DNA of 64,000 nucleotides from Pseudoips prasinana (GCA_951640165.1 OX621266.1:8928001-8992000), one strand, 5' to 3'; numbered from the stretch's first letter, positions 31,090-42,800 are shown. Program-made: numbers and translations. The notes: generated from the sequence alone by a model not told the origin.

Positions 31090-31729
31090 TAATGGGACAT
31101 CGCACCCTCCTCCTCCACAGCCGCTGAGGTGCCAGCCACTGGGACGGCGGTGGCAGCGACAGGCCGGGTCGGAGCCTGGGCTTTGCCCTTCTTTAGGGGA
31201 GGACTGCAATTCCTCCCCTTCATAATGTGGTCCGCAGGGCGACCACTGGCGGCACATACCACACAGTGCGGTGCGGCGGCCGTGCAGGAGGCGGATTTGT
31301 GGCCCTCCTTGCCGCAGCGGTAACAGCTGTCCGTCCTGTCGACACTGGACGGACAGAGGGCTCGGGTGTGGCCAATGCCGAAGCACTTGTAGCACCTCAG
31401 CGGCTGGACTTCAAGTGCCTGGACCGCACCCGAGCTGAAGCCGACGGCTAGCCGTCCCTTTTCAAGGACGGCTTTGGCAGCGGCGACTGGGCACTCTAGG
31501 CGAATGGTGCCCATGCCGCCACGCCCGGGCCTGATGCCCCCGCCCTGTACCGCTGCGACTGTGCAGCCCCCAATGGCTGCGACTGCTGCCACCACCTCCT
31601 CCTTGGTGACGGAGTCATCCAGATCCGTCACCTCGATGGCCGCCGACTTCACCGGCCTCACCACCTTCGCCGCGTCCGCGATGACCTCCTGTAGCTTGGC
31701 TGCAAAGAGGTCTGCGTTTTTTGCGCCCT
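31089..31729 (-). pseudogene. ORF1 C-terminal fragment of S6
   Basis: It encodes the VTDLDDSVTKEEVVAAVAAIGG region and the knuckles CYKCFGIGHTRALC and CYRCGKEGHKSASC, and ends at the TAATG shared with ORF2. The front of ORF1 is missing: at about 31729 the sequence changes to a minus-strand RT segment (VDSPSAYRP) of S7. The remaining codons are uninterrupted. Confidence 0.85.
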
Positions 31730-33248
31730 ACGGCCGGTATGCCGAGGGGGAGTCCACCGGGCGTCCCTCCTTGCGGAGAAGGCACAGCTTGCCTTCTTTC
31801 CATAGCTTCGGGAACCTCCCAGCCGTCAAGCACGCGCTGAAGAGGTCCCGAAGCCTTTCCTCCATTAGGGACGCCGCGATGGCCACCACCCGTGCGGGGA
31901 CGCCGTCCGGTCCAGGGGCCGTCTTCTTCGCGCGGAGGGGCAGAACCCCCGCGCGAAGTTCCTCCGCCGACACTGGAGGCACCTCTTCCTCCGGCGAAGC
32001 CACCACCCCCCCCAGCGGGGGGTTCATCGTTGGAGGGGTGAATTCGGTCCTGCGCGGAAACAGTGACCGAACCACCCCATCCAGCAACGCCGGCTCTAGG
32101 GTCTCCGTTATTGGGGGACCATATGGACGCAGCTGGCTCCGCGCCAGCTTGTATGGTCTCCCAAACGGATCCCTGTCGAGGCCCTCCAGCATCTCGGCCT
32201 TTGCCGAGTCCTCGGCGGCGCACATTGCCGACTTGAGGACCGTCTTTGCCTCTACGTAAGAGGCGTAGAGGCGGTCCTCCTCGGCCTGACATCGGCTGGT
32301 GCGCCGCCGACTCCGCGTGTAGGCCCTCCTGGCCTCCACGCACGCGGCCCGGAGCGCCGCCAGCTCCCCCGTCCACCAATAAACGGCGCGACGGGGAGGC
32401 GGACGGCGAGACCGAGGCATGCTGGAATTGCACACCTCGGTCAGGGACCTCCGCAGCTGGACCGCTGCGGCGTCCACGTCCGTCACCTCCACAGGGGGCG
32501 AGAGCCAGTCCTCGAGGAACGCTGCCTCCAGGGCTGCCTCCCGGTCCAGGCGGGTGAGAGCCCACCGCGGGAAGGGAGATTGGCCCGAGCGGGCCATCCC
32601 CCGCGGGCTCTGGGTGGAGATGTCGAACCGCACATATCGGTGGTCCGACAGAGTCTCCACCATCTCCACCCGCCAGTTCACGACGCGTGTGGCTAGCACA
32701 GGGGTGGCGAACGACACGTCCACCACTGACCCTCCTTGTTGCCGCACACACGTGTGAACATCCCCCCTGTTCAGGAGGGACACGCCGCACGAAGCCGACC
32801 AAAATTTGACGGTGCGTCCCCGGACGTTGCAGGACGCCGCTGGGTTGCCCCAGGCCACCGACTTGGCGTTCAGGTCGCCTAACACCATTACCTGGAGTGG
32901 CGCCGCCCTCCCGACGACTGCCGTAAGGACCTCGAGAAAATTCTCGAAGTCCCTTAGAGGGCGGTTTGGGGAGAAATAGACCCCGACCAGGGCTATTTCT
33001 CCCCACGCGGCGGCCACGTATCCCGGACCCCTCTCTAAAAGCGAGAGGGGAGGGGAGTCCGAGGCAGGCCGCGACACCAACGCCACCAAGCCGTCTCGAT
33101 CACCCAGCCAACGGCCAGGTACCGAGTACGGCTCGGCGACCACCGCCACGTCCACCAACCACTCGGCCACAGACTGCATCAGCAAATCCTGTGCCGCTCT
33201 GCAGTGGTTGGTGTTCGCCTGGAGGATGCGATGCTCAACTCTACCCAT
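31730..33248 (-). pseudogene. ORF2 N-terminal half of S7
   Basis: From ATG 33248 the endonuclease is complete (ILQANTNHCRAAQDLL, VAEPYSVPG, LGDLNAKSVAWGN, SVVDVSFATP, LSDHRYVRFD), followed by the linker and the first RT motifs APGPDGVPARV and FPKLWKEGKLC. It breaks off within DSPSAYRP at the S6 junction. The frame is uninterrupted. The catalytic YADD part is missing, so only an endonuclease fragment could be made. Confidence 0.88.
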
Positions 33249-35371
33249 TAATTGGACATCGCACCCTCCTCCTCCACAGCCGCCGAGGTCCCAGCCACTG
33301 GGAAGGCGGTGGCAGTTACAGGCCGGGTCGGCGCCTGTATTTTGCCCTTCTTAAGGGGAGGACTGCAGTTCCTCCCCTTCATAATATGTCCCGCAGGGCG
33401 GCCACTAGCGGCACATACCGCGCAGTGCGGTGCGGCGGCCTTGCAGGAGGCGGATTTATGCCCCTCCTTGCCGCAGCGGTAGCAGCTGTCCGTCCTATCT
33501 ACGCTGGACGGACAGAGGGCTCGGGTGTGGCCGATTCCGAAGCACTTGTAGCACCGCAGTGGCTGGTCCTCAAGTGCCCGGACCGCCGCCGAGCTGAAGC
33601 CGACGGCGAGCCGTCCCTTTTCGAGGACGGCTTTGGCAGCGGCGACTGGGCACTCCAGGCGAATGGTGCCCATGCCGCCGCGCCCGGGCCTGATGCCCCC
33701 GCCCTGTACCGCTGCGACTGCGCAGCCCCCTATGGCTACGATTGCTGCCACCACCTCCTCCTTGGTGACGGAGTCATCCAGGTCCGTCACCTCGATGGCC
33801 GCCGACTTCACCGGCCTGGCCACCTTCGCCACGTCCGCGATGACCTCCTGCAGCTTTGCTGCGAAGAGGTCCGCGTTTTTACCACCCTCGGCACCTGGGA
33901 ACTCGAAAATACGAGCCCCAGCCTGTGTCCGGCGGCATGAGACTTTGCCGATCCCCATTTTGGTGGGATCGGCAGTGGCACGCGCCCGCACCAACATGGA
34001 CGCGTACGTCTCACCCCGCTCCGCGGCCTTCGCGGTGAGTGTCACCACGACGGCCGCGGTCTTTGGAGGAACAAGGTTCCTCTTGGCACCGGCTGGGGGG
34101 GAAGAAGTCTTCCCTTTCCCCTTTCCCTTGCCAGTCGACTGACCAGCAGGGGTGGTGGCGGAGGCGGCTGGGGCCGCGGGGGTGCTCTTCCCCCTCCCTT
34201 TTCCCCTACCAGTCGATTGCGACTGGCTAGGAGTGGTGGTGGCAGGGACGGCAGGGACGACAGCTGCCGTCTTTTTGCCTTTGCCCTTCCCCTTACCGAC
34301 CACCTTCGTCCAGCCCTGCTGGTTGGTCGGGGTGGTGGAAGGGAGAAGGGCGTCCTCCCTCGAGGAGCTAGGCACCGGCTCCACTCGCCTTTTGTCCGCC
34401 GCAAGTGGCGGTCGGAGGCGTTTCTCCGGCAAGAGCCGGTCCTCAATGCCCGCTATGCAGGAGCGAACGAACGCCCTCTCTTCCGCCATCACCCTGCGGA
34501 GGACATCCTCGAGGCCGGGAGAGGAAACGAGGCCCTCTGCCGTAGGTTGGGGCTCGGCTTGGGATGGCCGGGCCGTGGCTTCAGCCAGCTTCAGGTGAAG
34601 CTGGCTCACCTCCGTCTGCAGGCGATCTACCTTCGCCTGCAGTTGCCGCGTTTCGTCGCTGGCCTTGCGGTCCACCAGCTCCGCGACGATGCCACGCATA
34701 CTGGCGGCCCGGCATTTGAGGGACTTTTGAAAAGTCCCTTTTAGGTGGGAGGACTTGGTGGCGACCTGGACGATTACCTCCTCGTCCTCCAATGCCATCC
34801 GCTCCAGTTCGGCAAGGGAGTGGTCCGCGTACAGAACGCGGGACGCTCCGTATCCTGATTTGGCACGGGCGGCGCGCGCCCGTTCCTCCCTGGCCGCTAC
34901 CTGCTCCTCCAGGTCTTGTTGGAGCCGCTCCCGCTGAGCCAGGTCCAACTCCCGCTGGGCGTCTGCCAAACCCACGTCGTGGGTATCTGCTGTAATTGCC
35001 AACTTCTTGGCCTTGACCCGCTTTTTAGGCTCCTTCGCCGAGCCTGAGCCCGAGGACCCATCGGACACAACCTTGAGGAAGGTCCGCTTCCTCGATGCCG
35101 ATCGCGATCGACAAACATCGAGCACCATCGAATCACCATCCGACGCAATTGACTCAATGTCGGAGTCCGACATATCTCCCGCTCTCCCTCCGTAGAAGGC
35201 TCTGCCTTCCGACGCCGACGCGTCGTGTTGGCCCTGAGAAGGGCCTTTTGGTTGGCCCTGAGAAGGGCCTTTTGGTTGGCCCTGAGAAGGGCCTTTGGGT
35301 TGGCCCTGAGAAGGGCCTTGTTTCACGAAATGCCCGAGGGCATCCCGCGCAGGTTTATGCATTTTAGGCAT
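33248..35371 (-). CDS. ORF1 of S7: intact gag-like protein
   Basis: A 707-residue protein starting at 35371 (MPKMHKPARD), with a second ATG three codons on. In order: four GPSQGQPK repeats (about residues 18-48), an acidic Ser-rich part, basic clusters SASRKRTFLKVV and KEPKKRVKAKK that may act as nuclear signals, an Arg/Glu/Ala coiled-coil-like stretch, a heptad segment (KVDRLQTEVSQLHLKLAEA), GKGKGKGKK and GKGKGKTSS low-complexity tracts, the VTDLDDSVTKEEVVAAIVAIGG region, and zinc knuckles CYKCFGIGHTRALC, CYRCGKEGHKSASC and CAVCAASGRPAGH. By family it should package element RNA and carry it to telomeres. The stop is part of TAATG. This is the only complete ORF1 of the S family in the window. 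Confidence 0.92.
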   Translation of the reverse strand: MPKMHKPARDALGHFVKQGPSQGQPKGPSQGQPKGPSQGQPKGPSQGQHDASASEGRAFYGGRAGDMSDSDIESIASDGDSMVLDVCRSRSASRKRTFLKVVSDGSSGSGSAKEPKKRVKAKKLAITADTHDVGLADAQRELDLAQRERLQQDLEEQVAAREERARAARAKSGYGASRVLYADHSLAELERMALEDEEVIVQVATKSSHLKGTFQKSLKCRAASMRGIVAELVDRKASDETRQLQAKVDRLQTEVSQLHLKLAEATARPSQAEPQPTAEGLVSSPGLEDVLRRVMAEERAFVRSCIAGIEDRLLPEKRLRPPLAADKRRVEPVPSSSREDALLPSTTPTNQQGWTKVVGKGKGKGKKTAAVVPAVPATTTPSQSQSTGRGKGRGKSTPAAPAASATTPAGQSTGKGKGKGKTSSPPAGAKRNLVPPKTAAVVVTLTAKAAERGETYASMLVRARATADPTKMGIGKVSCRRTQAGARIFEFPGAEGGKNADLFAAKLQEVIADVAKVARPVKSAAIEVTDLDDSVTKEEVVAAIVAIGGCAVAAVQGGGIRPGRGGMGTIRLECPVAAAKAVLEKGRLAVGFSSAAVRALEDQPLRCYKCFGIGHTRALCPSSVDRTDSCYRCGKEGHKSASCKAAAPHCAVCAASGRPAGHIMKGRNCSPPLKKGKIQAPTRPVTATAFPVAGTSAAVEEEGAMSN
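35228..35319 (-). repeat. 24-bp coding minisatellite (GPSQGQPK) in S7 ORF1
   Basis: Four 24-bp units with self-complementary GGCCCT/AGGGCC pairs, equivalent to the tract at 21973-22069 in S3. The copy number is the same in both elements. Confidence 0.9.
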
Positions 35372-35521
35372 AATCCGCAGTTTCGAAGCAATCCAGGCAA
35401 TATAGTTCGCAACGAATCACAGTGCACTTTAGCCGTACCCAGTCTGCCACTCCGTTACGGTGGTCAGAACTGGGACGTTTCCAGTGAACACGACGAGGAC
35501 GTAAGCACTGTGGGGTGGTTC

Positions 35522-35533
35522 CCCACCCCAACC
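35522..35533 (+). repeat. Degenerate telomeric boundary CCCACCCCAACC
   Basis: At the S7 5' end next to the S8 poly(T) there is CCCCACCCCAACC instead of clean CCTAA units. The same string occurs at the S8 5' boundary (39528-39540), where it runs into proper CCTAACCTAACC. Confidence 0.6.
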
Positions 35534-35877
35534 TTTTTTTTTTTTTTTTTTTTTTGTTTGCGCTGGGAAAAAATGCGTTACGCATACCCGCCCATTGGGG
35601 GATGGACGGGTTATGTGGGACTCTCCGGCTACTCCGGCATACCCACTAAAATAACCCAGCGGCACTCCCGCATCGTCTTTGTGGAGGAGGACTGGGAAAC
35701 CGGCACAGCCTTTACGTCCAGTCCCCCACCGACGACCGCCCGCATTTACTGCGGGGCCCTCACGCCCCTCCCTTAGTGGAGGGGCCCGGGAACGACCGTG
35801 AGTGCTCGGCCGTTCCCGCCCGACGATGGTGGCGATTTGTGCAATGCGAGCGAAGGCGCCCCCGCGCCTGTCGCCCG

Positions 35878-38800
35878 CTAATCACCACCAGAAGGAGGGA
35901 GGCGACGATCGTACAACCGCCGTCTCCCACCCCTTCTCCGCCTGCGGAGCGGCGGCGCGAGAGGATCATCCTCCCGCGCGCGCTCCGCCGCCTCCTTTTG
36001 CGACATGACATTCTCGCAAAAGGAGGCAACCGCCGCCCAAGCCTCCTCACTCCCCAGCATGGAGTTGACCACACTGGGAAGTGAGAGGTCCTGCCCGACC
36101 ACATCAGTCAGGGCACGGCGCAGCTCAGCCCAGGCTGGGCACACCTCGAGGGTGTGCTGCGCCGTGTCCTCCGCGGCTCCACAGTCGTGGCACGCCGGGG
36201 TTTCCTCCCTCTGGATCCGATGCAGGTGCGTTCCGAAACAACCATGCCCGGACAACACCTGCACCAGACGGAAAGAGAGGAAACCGTGGGGGCGCTCGAG
36301 CCAGTCCCGCAGGACTGGACCGAGCGCGTCCAGCGTCCGGCGTCCAAATGTGGCGGAGGCGAGGTCCCGTGTCCAGTGGAGGACGATTGCGTCCCTCGCC
36401 TCCCGCCGCACGGCATCCCGCTCTTGCGCGGCGGGGCGCTCACCCAGCGCCCTACGCCGCGCCGCCCATTCGTACACTCTGGCGAGCACCCATGCCTCCA
36501 ATTCCCAGGGAGGGGTGCCGGCCAGAGCGCACGCCGCCGCAAAGCCCACTGAGCGGTAGGCTCTCGCCACCCGCTGTGCAATGGCCCGTTGGGGCCTGCG
36601 GATGGCGGTTGCATTCTCCCTCCTATGGAGGGAGTCCGCCCAGATGGGTGCCCCATATAAGGCCATGCTCTTGAGGATGCCGGCATAGAGGCGCCGGCAT
36701 CGCTCCTTGGGCCCGCCCAGGTTCGGGAGGAGCCATGAGAGGGCGTCCGCGGCCTTAAGCAGGCGCGTCGACAGCCCGCTGAAGTGCGGGCCGAAGCGCC
36801 ACCTGCTGTCCAGCACGAGGCCCAGATACTTCATCTGGGCCCCGACCCCTATTCGGACGCCCTCCACGACGATGTGGGCGTCTGGAGGGCAGCGCTGCCG
36901 AGGCCCGTGAAAGAACACGGCCTCGGTCTTGTTCAGCGCTACCCTCAAACCAAGCTGGCGGATCCTACCTGCCACTAAGGATCCGCCAGCCGAGGCCAGA
37001 CAGGCCGCCTCCCGAAAGTCCCTCCCCCGGGCAACGAGGAGAGTGTCCTGGAGGAGGGTGCCCCGCAGGAGCCAATCGAATCCGATGTTCCACAAGAGGG
37101 GCCCTAGCACCGAGCCTTGTGGAACACCGGATTCCGCGCCGTAGCGCCTGATCCTGGCCGTCCTGTCCGCCAGGAGGACCTCCCGGTCGTCCAGGTAGTT
37201 GGCCAGGATCGCCCGCAGATATTGGGGCACTCCGTGGTACCGGAGTGCCTCCAATATGGTCGAGTGGGGCACGGAGTTGAAGGCGTTGGCGATGTCGAAC
37301 GACACCGCCAACACTCCGTCCCCAGCCTCGACCGCTTCCCGCACTTGGCCCCTGAGTAGGGCCAACGCGTCGACCGTCGAACGCCCTTGTCGGAACCCGA
37401 ACTGGGCGTCCGACAGGTCTGGCCCTACCTCCCGCAACTGGCTATTTAGCCGGGTGGCGATGATCCCCTCGAACAATTTACCGACCTCATCAAGCAGAAC
37501 GATGGGCCGGTATGCCGAGGGGGAGTCCACCGGGCGTCCCTCCTTCCGGAGCAGGCAAAGCTGCCCCTCCTTCCAGATCTTCGGGAACCTCCCAGCCGTC
37601 AGGCACGCGCTGAAGAGGTCCCGAAACCTCTGCTCCATGAAGGACGCTGCGATGGCCACCACCCGTGCGGGGACGCCATCGGGTCCAGGGGCCGTCTCCT
37701 TCGCGCGGAGGGACAGAACCCCCGCGCGAAATTCCTCCACCGACACTGGAGGCACCTCCTCCTCCGGCGAAGCCACCACCCCCCCCCAGCGGGGGGTTCA
37801 TCGTTGGTGGGGTGAAGTCGGTCCTGCGCGGAAACAGTGACCGAACCACCCCATCCAGCAACGCCGGCTCTAGGGTCTCCGCTAATGGGGGACCGTAAGG
37901 GCGCAGCTGGCTCCGCGCCTGCTTATACGGCCTCCCAAACGGATCCCTGTCGAGGCCCTCCAGCATCTCGGCCTTTGCCGAGTCCTCGGCGGCGCACATT
38001 TCCGACTTGAGGACCGTCTTTGCCTCTAGGTAAGAGGCGTAGAGGCGGTCCTCCTCAGCCTGACATCGGCTGGTGCGCCGCCGACTCCGCGTGTAGGCCC
38101 TCCTGGCCTCCACGCACGCGGCCCGGAGCCCCGCCAGCTCCACCGTCCACCAATAAACGGCGCGACGGGGAGGCGGACGGCGAGACCGAGGCATGCTGGA
38201 GTTGCACACCTCGGTCAGGGACCCCCGCAGCCGAACCGCTGCGGCGTCCACGTCCGTGCCCTCCACAGGGGGCGAGAGCCAGTCCTCGAGGAACGCCGCC
38301 TCCTGGGCTGACTCCCGGTCCAGGCGGGTGAGAGCCCACCGCGGGAAGGGTGATTGGCCCGAGCGGGCCATCCCCCGCGGGCTCTGGGTGGAGATGTCGA
38401 ACCGCACATATCGGTGGTCCGACAGGGTCTCCACCATCTCCACCCGCCAGTTCACAACGCGGGCGGCTAGCACAGGGGTGGCGAACGATACGTCCACCAC
38501 TGACCCTCCCTGTTGCCGCACACACGTGTGAACATCCCCCCTGTTTAGGAGAGACACGCCGCACGAGGCCGCCCAAAATTCGACGGCGCGCCCCCGGACG
38601 TTGCAGGACGCCGCTGAGTTGCCCCAGGCCACCGACTTGGCGTTCAGGTCGCCCACCACGACGACCTGACGTGGTGCCGCCCTCCCGACGACTGCCGTAA
38701 GGACTTCGAGAAAATCCTCGAAGTCCCTTAGAGGGCGGTTTGGGGAGAAATAGACCCCGACCAGGGCTATTTCTCCCCACGCGGCGGCCACGTATCCCGG

Positions 38801-39022
38801 ACCCCTCTCTAAAAGCGAGAGGGGAGGGGAGTCCGTGGCAGGCCGCGACACCAACGCCACCAAGCCGTCTCGATCACCCAGCCAACGGCCAGGTACCGAG
38901 TACGGCTCGGCGACCACCGCCACGTCCACCAACCACTCGGCCACAGTCTGCATCAGCAGATCCTGGGCCGCTCTGCAGTGGTTGGTGTTCGCCTGGAGGA
39001 TGCGATGTTCGACTCTACCCAT
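35878..39022 (-). pseudogene. ORF2 of S8: YADD deleted and frameshifted
   Basis: From ATG 39022 the endonuclease is complete (QANTNHCRAAQDLL, VAEPYSVPG, GDLNAKSVAWGN, LSDHRYVRFD). A C run in the linker has nine C where S3 and S6 have eight (about 37778-37786), which shifts the frame. Downstream the RT is readable, but an in-frame 27-bp deletion at 37047/37048 removes GTSVICYAD, that is, the Tyr-Ala-Asp part of the YADD active site, between short GTGTC/GTGCC matches. The C-terminus is intact (CHDCGAAEDTAQH). The length of 3145 bp equals that of S6 minus 27 plus 1, so no other indels exist. The RT would be dead even if the frame were open. Confidence 0.93.
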
Positions 39023-39527
39023 TAGTAGGACATCGCACCCTCCTCCTCCACAGCCGCTGAGGCCCGGGCCTGATGCCCCCGCCCTGCACCGCTGCGACTT
39101 CGCAGCCCCCTATGGCTGCGATTGCTGCCACCACCTCCTCCTTGGTGACGGAGTCGTCCAGATCCGTCACCTCGATGGCCGCCGACTTCACCGGCCTGGC
39201 CACCTTCGCCACGTCCGCGATGACCTCCTGCAGCTTCGCTGCGAAGAGGTCCGCGTTCTTACTGCCTTCCGCTCCCGGGAACTCAAAGATTCGGGCCCCA
39301 GCCTGGGTCCGGCGGCATGAGACTTTGCCGATCCCCAGTTTGGTGGGATCGGCAGTGGCACGCGCCCGCACCAACATGGACGCGTACGTCTCACCCCGCT
39401 CCGCGGCCTTCGCGGTAAGTGTCACCACGACGGCCGCAGTCTTTGGAGGAACCAGGTTCCTCTTGGCACCGGCTGGGGGCGAACCCTTCCCCTTTCCCTT
39501 GCCAGTCGACGACTGACCGGCAGGGGT
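39022..39527 (-). pseudogene. ORF1 remnant of S8 without zinc knuckles
   Basis: It keeps the GKGKGKGSPPAGAKRNLV to VTDLDDSVTKEEVV part and a few bases before the TAATG. At about 39062 an internal deletion of some 370 bp removes all knuckles and shifts the frame into RRRVRCPTNG. The front half, including the GPSQGQPK repeats and coiled coil, is also missing: CCGGCAGGGGT jumps to the 5' border at about 39527. Confidence 0.85.
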
Positions 39528-39548
39528 CCCCACCCCAACCTAACCTAA

Positions 39549-39550
<2 letters not shown>
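39528..39550 (+). repeat. Telomeric repeats between S8 and T
   Basis: CCCCACCCC is followed by AACCTAACCTAACC, two full CCTAA units, before the T28 tract of element T. Confidence 0.9.
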
Positions 39551-39579
<29 letters not shown>

Positions 39580-39899
39580 CGTGGGGAAATCCTTTACGGA
39601 TCCCTGCCGCTGGGCAAGCGACGGGGTATGTCGGGCTCCCTGTATTAATCTTCGGTTTACCGACTAAAACCCCACGGTGTTTCTACAACTACCTTTAGTC
39701 CAGGCCACGGGATTCGCGTGAGCATTCACCGCAGCCTGAACGGGCACTGGCCCGCCTCTATCTAGGCAGGCCCCGTCACGAGAAGGACTTCAAGTCCTCC
39801 TTCCGCTGAAGGCGCGCGCCGAAACACGAGCGCCACCGCCTCGGGCCTGTTCTGGTCAGGTGGCAAACTGCCCTCCGTCTGCCGCCCGCAGGCCATCTC

Positions 39900-42800
39900 C
39901 TAGGGTGGCCGGAGATCCGCCACACGCGCTCTCCGACGCCCAGGTCTCCTGGCGCGGGTAGGAAGGGTACTCGTGAGGTCCCGTTCCCGTTCCGCTGCCT
40001 CCTTCGCAGCCATCACCTCCTCGCAGAAGGAGACAATGGCATTCCAGGCTGTCTCGCTGTCGACCATGGATTGTGTCATGGCCGACAGCGAGAGGCCCCC
40101 CACGCCGAGTGTTGCGACCAGGACACGGCGTTGTTCCACCCACGCTGGACAAAGAGCCAGGGTATGGTGTGCCGTGTCCTCTGCGTCGCCGCAATGGTGA
40201 CACTCGGGCGTCTGCTCCCGACCTATTAGACGCAAGTACTTTCCGAAGCATCCATGCCCCGAAAGCACCTGCGTCAGTCGGAACGTGAGAGCACCGCGGC
40301 GCCTCTCAAGCCACCCCTCTAGGACCGGCCTTACCGCCACGATTGTGGCGTGCCCCGCACTGGGTTGCGCAAGTCGCGCCCTCCACTCATCCACCATGGA
40401 TACGTGGAGCTCCGAACGCTGCGCCTCGATTTCTCGCAGCGCCGGTCGGAGACCCTGCTCGAACGAGTCCCTACGCCACTTGTATAGCAGCGCAAGAACC
40501 CTAGCCTCCAAGTCCCAGGGTGGGGAACCGGCTAGCAAGGTTGCCGCCTCGAAGGAGATCGTACGGTAACCCCTTATTACCCTAACTGCCATTACCCGCT
40601 GCGGCTTTCGCAGCTCGCGGATGTTACGGGCAGCCAGGGTTTCCCCCCACACAGGGGCCCCATAAAGGGCCATCGACCGTACGATCCCCAAGTACAGCTT
40701 ACGGCAAGAGGCGTTTGGTCCCCCCACATTGGGCAGCAATCGTGACAGAGCTGCTGCCGCAGCCACGCATTTGGGGACCAACCTTCGGAAGTGTTCTCCG
40801 AAGTCCCATCGGCCATCGAGAATGAGACCCAAATATCTCATTGATTTCTCGACGCCGATGCGGACGCCTCCCACCGTAATGTAGGACCCCGCCGGTGGTG
40901 CCTTCCGAGGCCCATGAAAGTATAAGGCCTCAGATTTGTGGAGCGCCACCTCGAGTCCCAGCTGCCGGATCCTCCTGACGACTTGCGCAACCCCCGCCGT
41001 ACCCAACAGAGCTGCTTCCCGATGAGTCTTCCCCCACGCCATTACTAGCGTATCGTCAGCGTAGCAAGTTACGCTGACACAGGGAGGGAGATCACCGCGC
41101 AGCACCCAGTCATACCCAATGTTCCACAGGAGCGGCCCCAGTACCGAACCCTGTGGAACACCGCACGACATCTCTCGCCGACTCCAATGACTCCGACCCG
41201 GGTAGATCACCGACCTTTCGGCCAGGTAAGCTCCAATGATTCGACGGAGGTAGATCGGCACTTGATGATACTCAAGCGCCGACCTTATGCTGCTCCAGGG
41301 CAAAGTGTTAAACGCGTTGGCGATGTCCAAAGACACCACCAAGACCACTCCGCCCCGAGATACTGCTTCCTCCCTCAGAGCCCTCACGCGCATTATGGCA
41401 TCCACGGTGGAGCACCCTTGGCGGAAACCAAACTGGTTCTCCGCCAGATCCGGACCAATTGCTGTTAAGTGCTGGACTAGGCGGTCTGCAATAACTCTCT
41501 CGAAGAGTTTGCCCACTTCGTCCAGCAAAACTATTGGCCGGTAGGCGGAAGGTGAGTCTGCCGGGCGCCCCTCCTTGCGGATGAGGACCAGTTTTCCTGT
41601 TTTCCACTGTTGTGGAAACTGGCCCCTCTCCAAGCACGCGCTAAAGAGCCTTCTCAGTCGGGGCCCGAGAGCCCTCAGGGCCAGGACCCAAACACGACCA
41701 GGAATGCCGTCGGGCCCTGGGGCGGTATTTTTGGCTTGAAGCCTATGCACCGCCGCTCTTAACTCCTCCCGGGTCACTTCGGGCACGTCGTCGTTTTCCA
41801 CGCTGGTTGCCAAAGAAGCTGGAGCAAATTGCCCTTCCCTATCAGGGAACAGAGCAACCACCACCTCTCTCAGCAGTTGGGGCTGAAGACTTTGGGTCAG
41901 TGGGGGCAACCATGAGCGAAGTTTACCCCTTACCATACGGTAGGGTCGCCCCCATGGATCACGGTCCAGAGTCGACAACAACTCCTCGCGGGCTAGAGTT
42001 TTCGCCCGCGAGATGGACAGCTGCAAGGCTTTTTTGGCCGCTCTGTAACCCTCATACAGCTCCGCTTCTCTGGCTGCCGCGTTTTGAGTTCGGCGTCGGC
42101 GGCGGCGATGCCTGGCATACTGGCGTCGGGCCGCCACGCAAGCGCGTCGCAGTTGTGCGACTTCCTCCGACCACCAATACACCTGACGCCTAATATGCCT
42201 TCGCCGAACCCTGGGCATTGCCGCATCACATAACTGTGTTGCAGCATCCCGGAACCACTCGGCTTCACCATTGATATCGACAGGCCTGTCCGGTGCTGAG
42301 ACCCAGGCCTGTACAATCGAGGCTTCCAGGAGGACCTCCCGGTTCAATTGCCCCAATGCCCAACGCGGACCGTCCGCATTCAGGGTCCCCCGAGCCGGCG
42401 CATCGAAGGTATGGGTGGAGAGATCAAATCGGATGTACCGATGATCAGACATGGTCTCCACCCCCTCCTCAACACGCCAGCCGAGAACACGTCGCGCGAT
42501 TGTGGGGCTTGCAAACGTTACGTCTACAATTGAGCCACCACGTTGCCGCACGCACGTGTTGATGGAACCCCTATTGAGGACGAGCAGGCCTTTAACTAGG
42601 GCCCACTCCTCGAGCTCATCCCCCCTCGCATCTGCAATCGGAGAACCCCAAGCAGCCGATTTGGCGTTGAAGTCCCCAAGACAGATGACGGGACGGGGAT
42701 TACATCGATCGACGGCTGTGCCCAACTCTACTAAGAAGCCCTCAAAGTCGGCGAGAGATCTATTGGGGGAAAAGTACACCCCGATAACAGATAAATCACC

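Larger units (their letters stand above)
27769..31729 (-). mobile_element. SART-like element S6 with intact ORF2
   Basis: It lacks its tail and the last part of its 3' UTR (junction with S5 at about 27769) and breaks off within ORF1 at about 31729, where it joins the RT region of S7. Between these breaks ORF2 is complete. No CCTAA remains at either end. Confidence 0.85.
31730..35526 (-). mobile_element. SART-like element S7, 3'-truncated, with intact ORF1 and 5' end
   Basis: It retains a 5' UTR (35372-35526), a complete ORF1, TAATG coupling and the first half of ORF2. The 3' half is absent, so this copy was not simply inserted: target-primed insertions lose the 5' end, not the 3' end. Recombination with S6 is the simplest reading. 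Confidence 0.85.
35534..39527 (-). mobile_element. SART-like element S8, three deletions and a frameshift
   Basis: It has a poly(T) at 35534-35555 with the CCCAGCGCAAAC end variant, a 3' UTR, a full-extent ORF2 with lesions, TAATG coupling, and an ORF1 missing both its knuckle part and its N-terminal half. The 5' border is CCCCACCCCAACCTAACCT on the plus strand. Confidence 0.88.
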
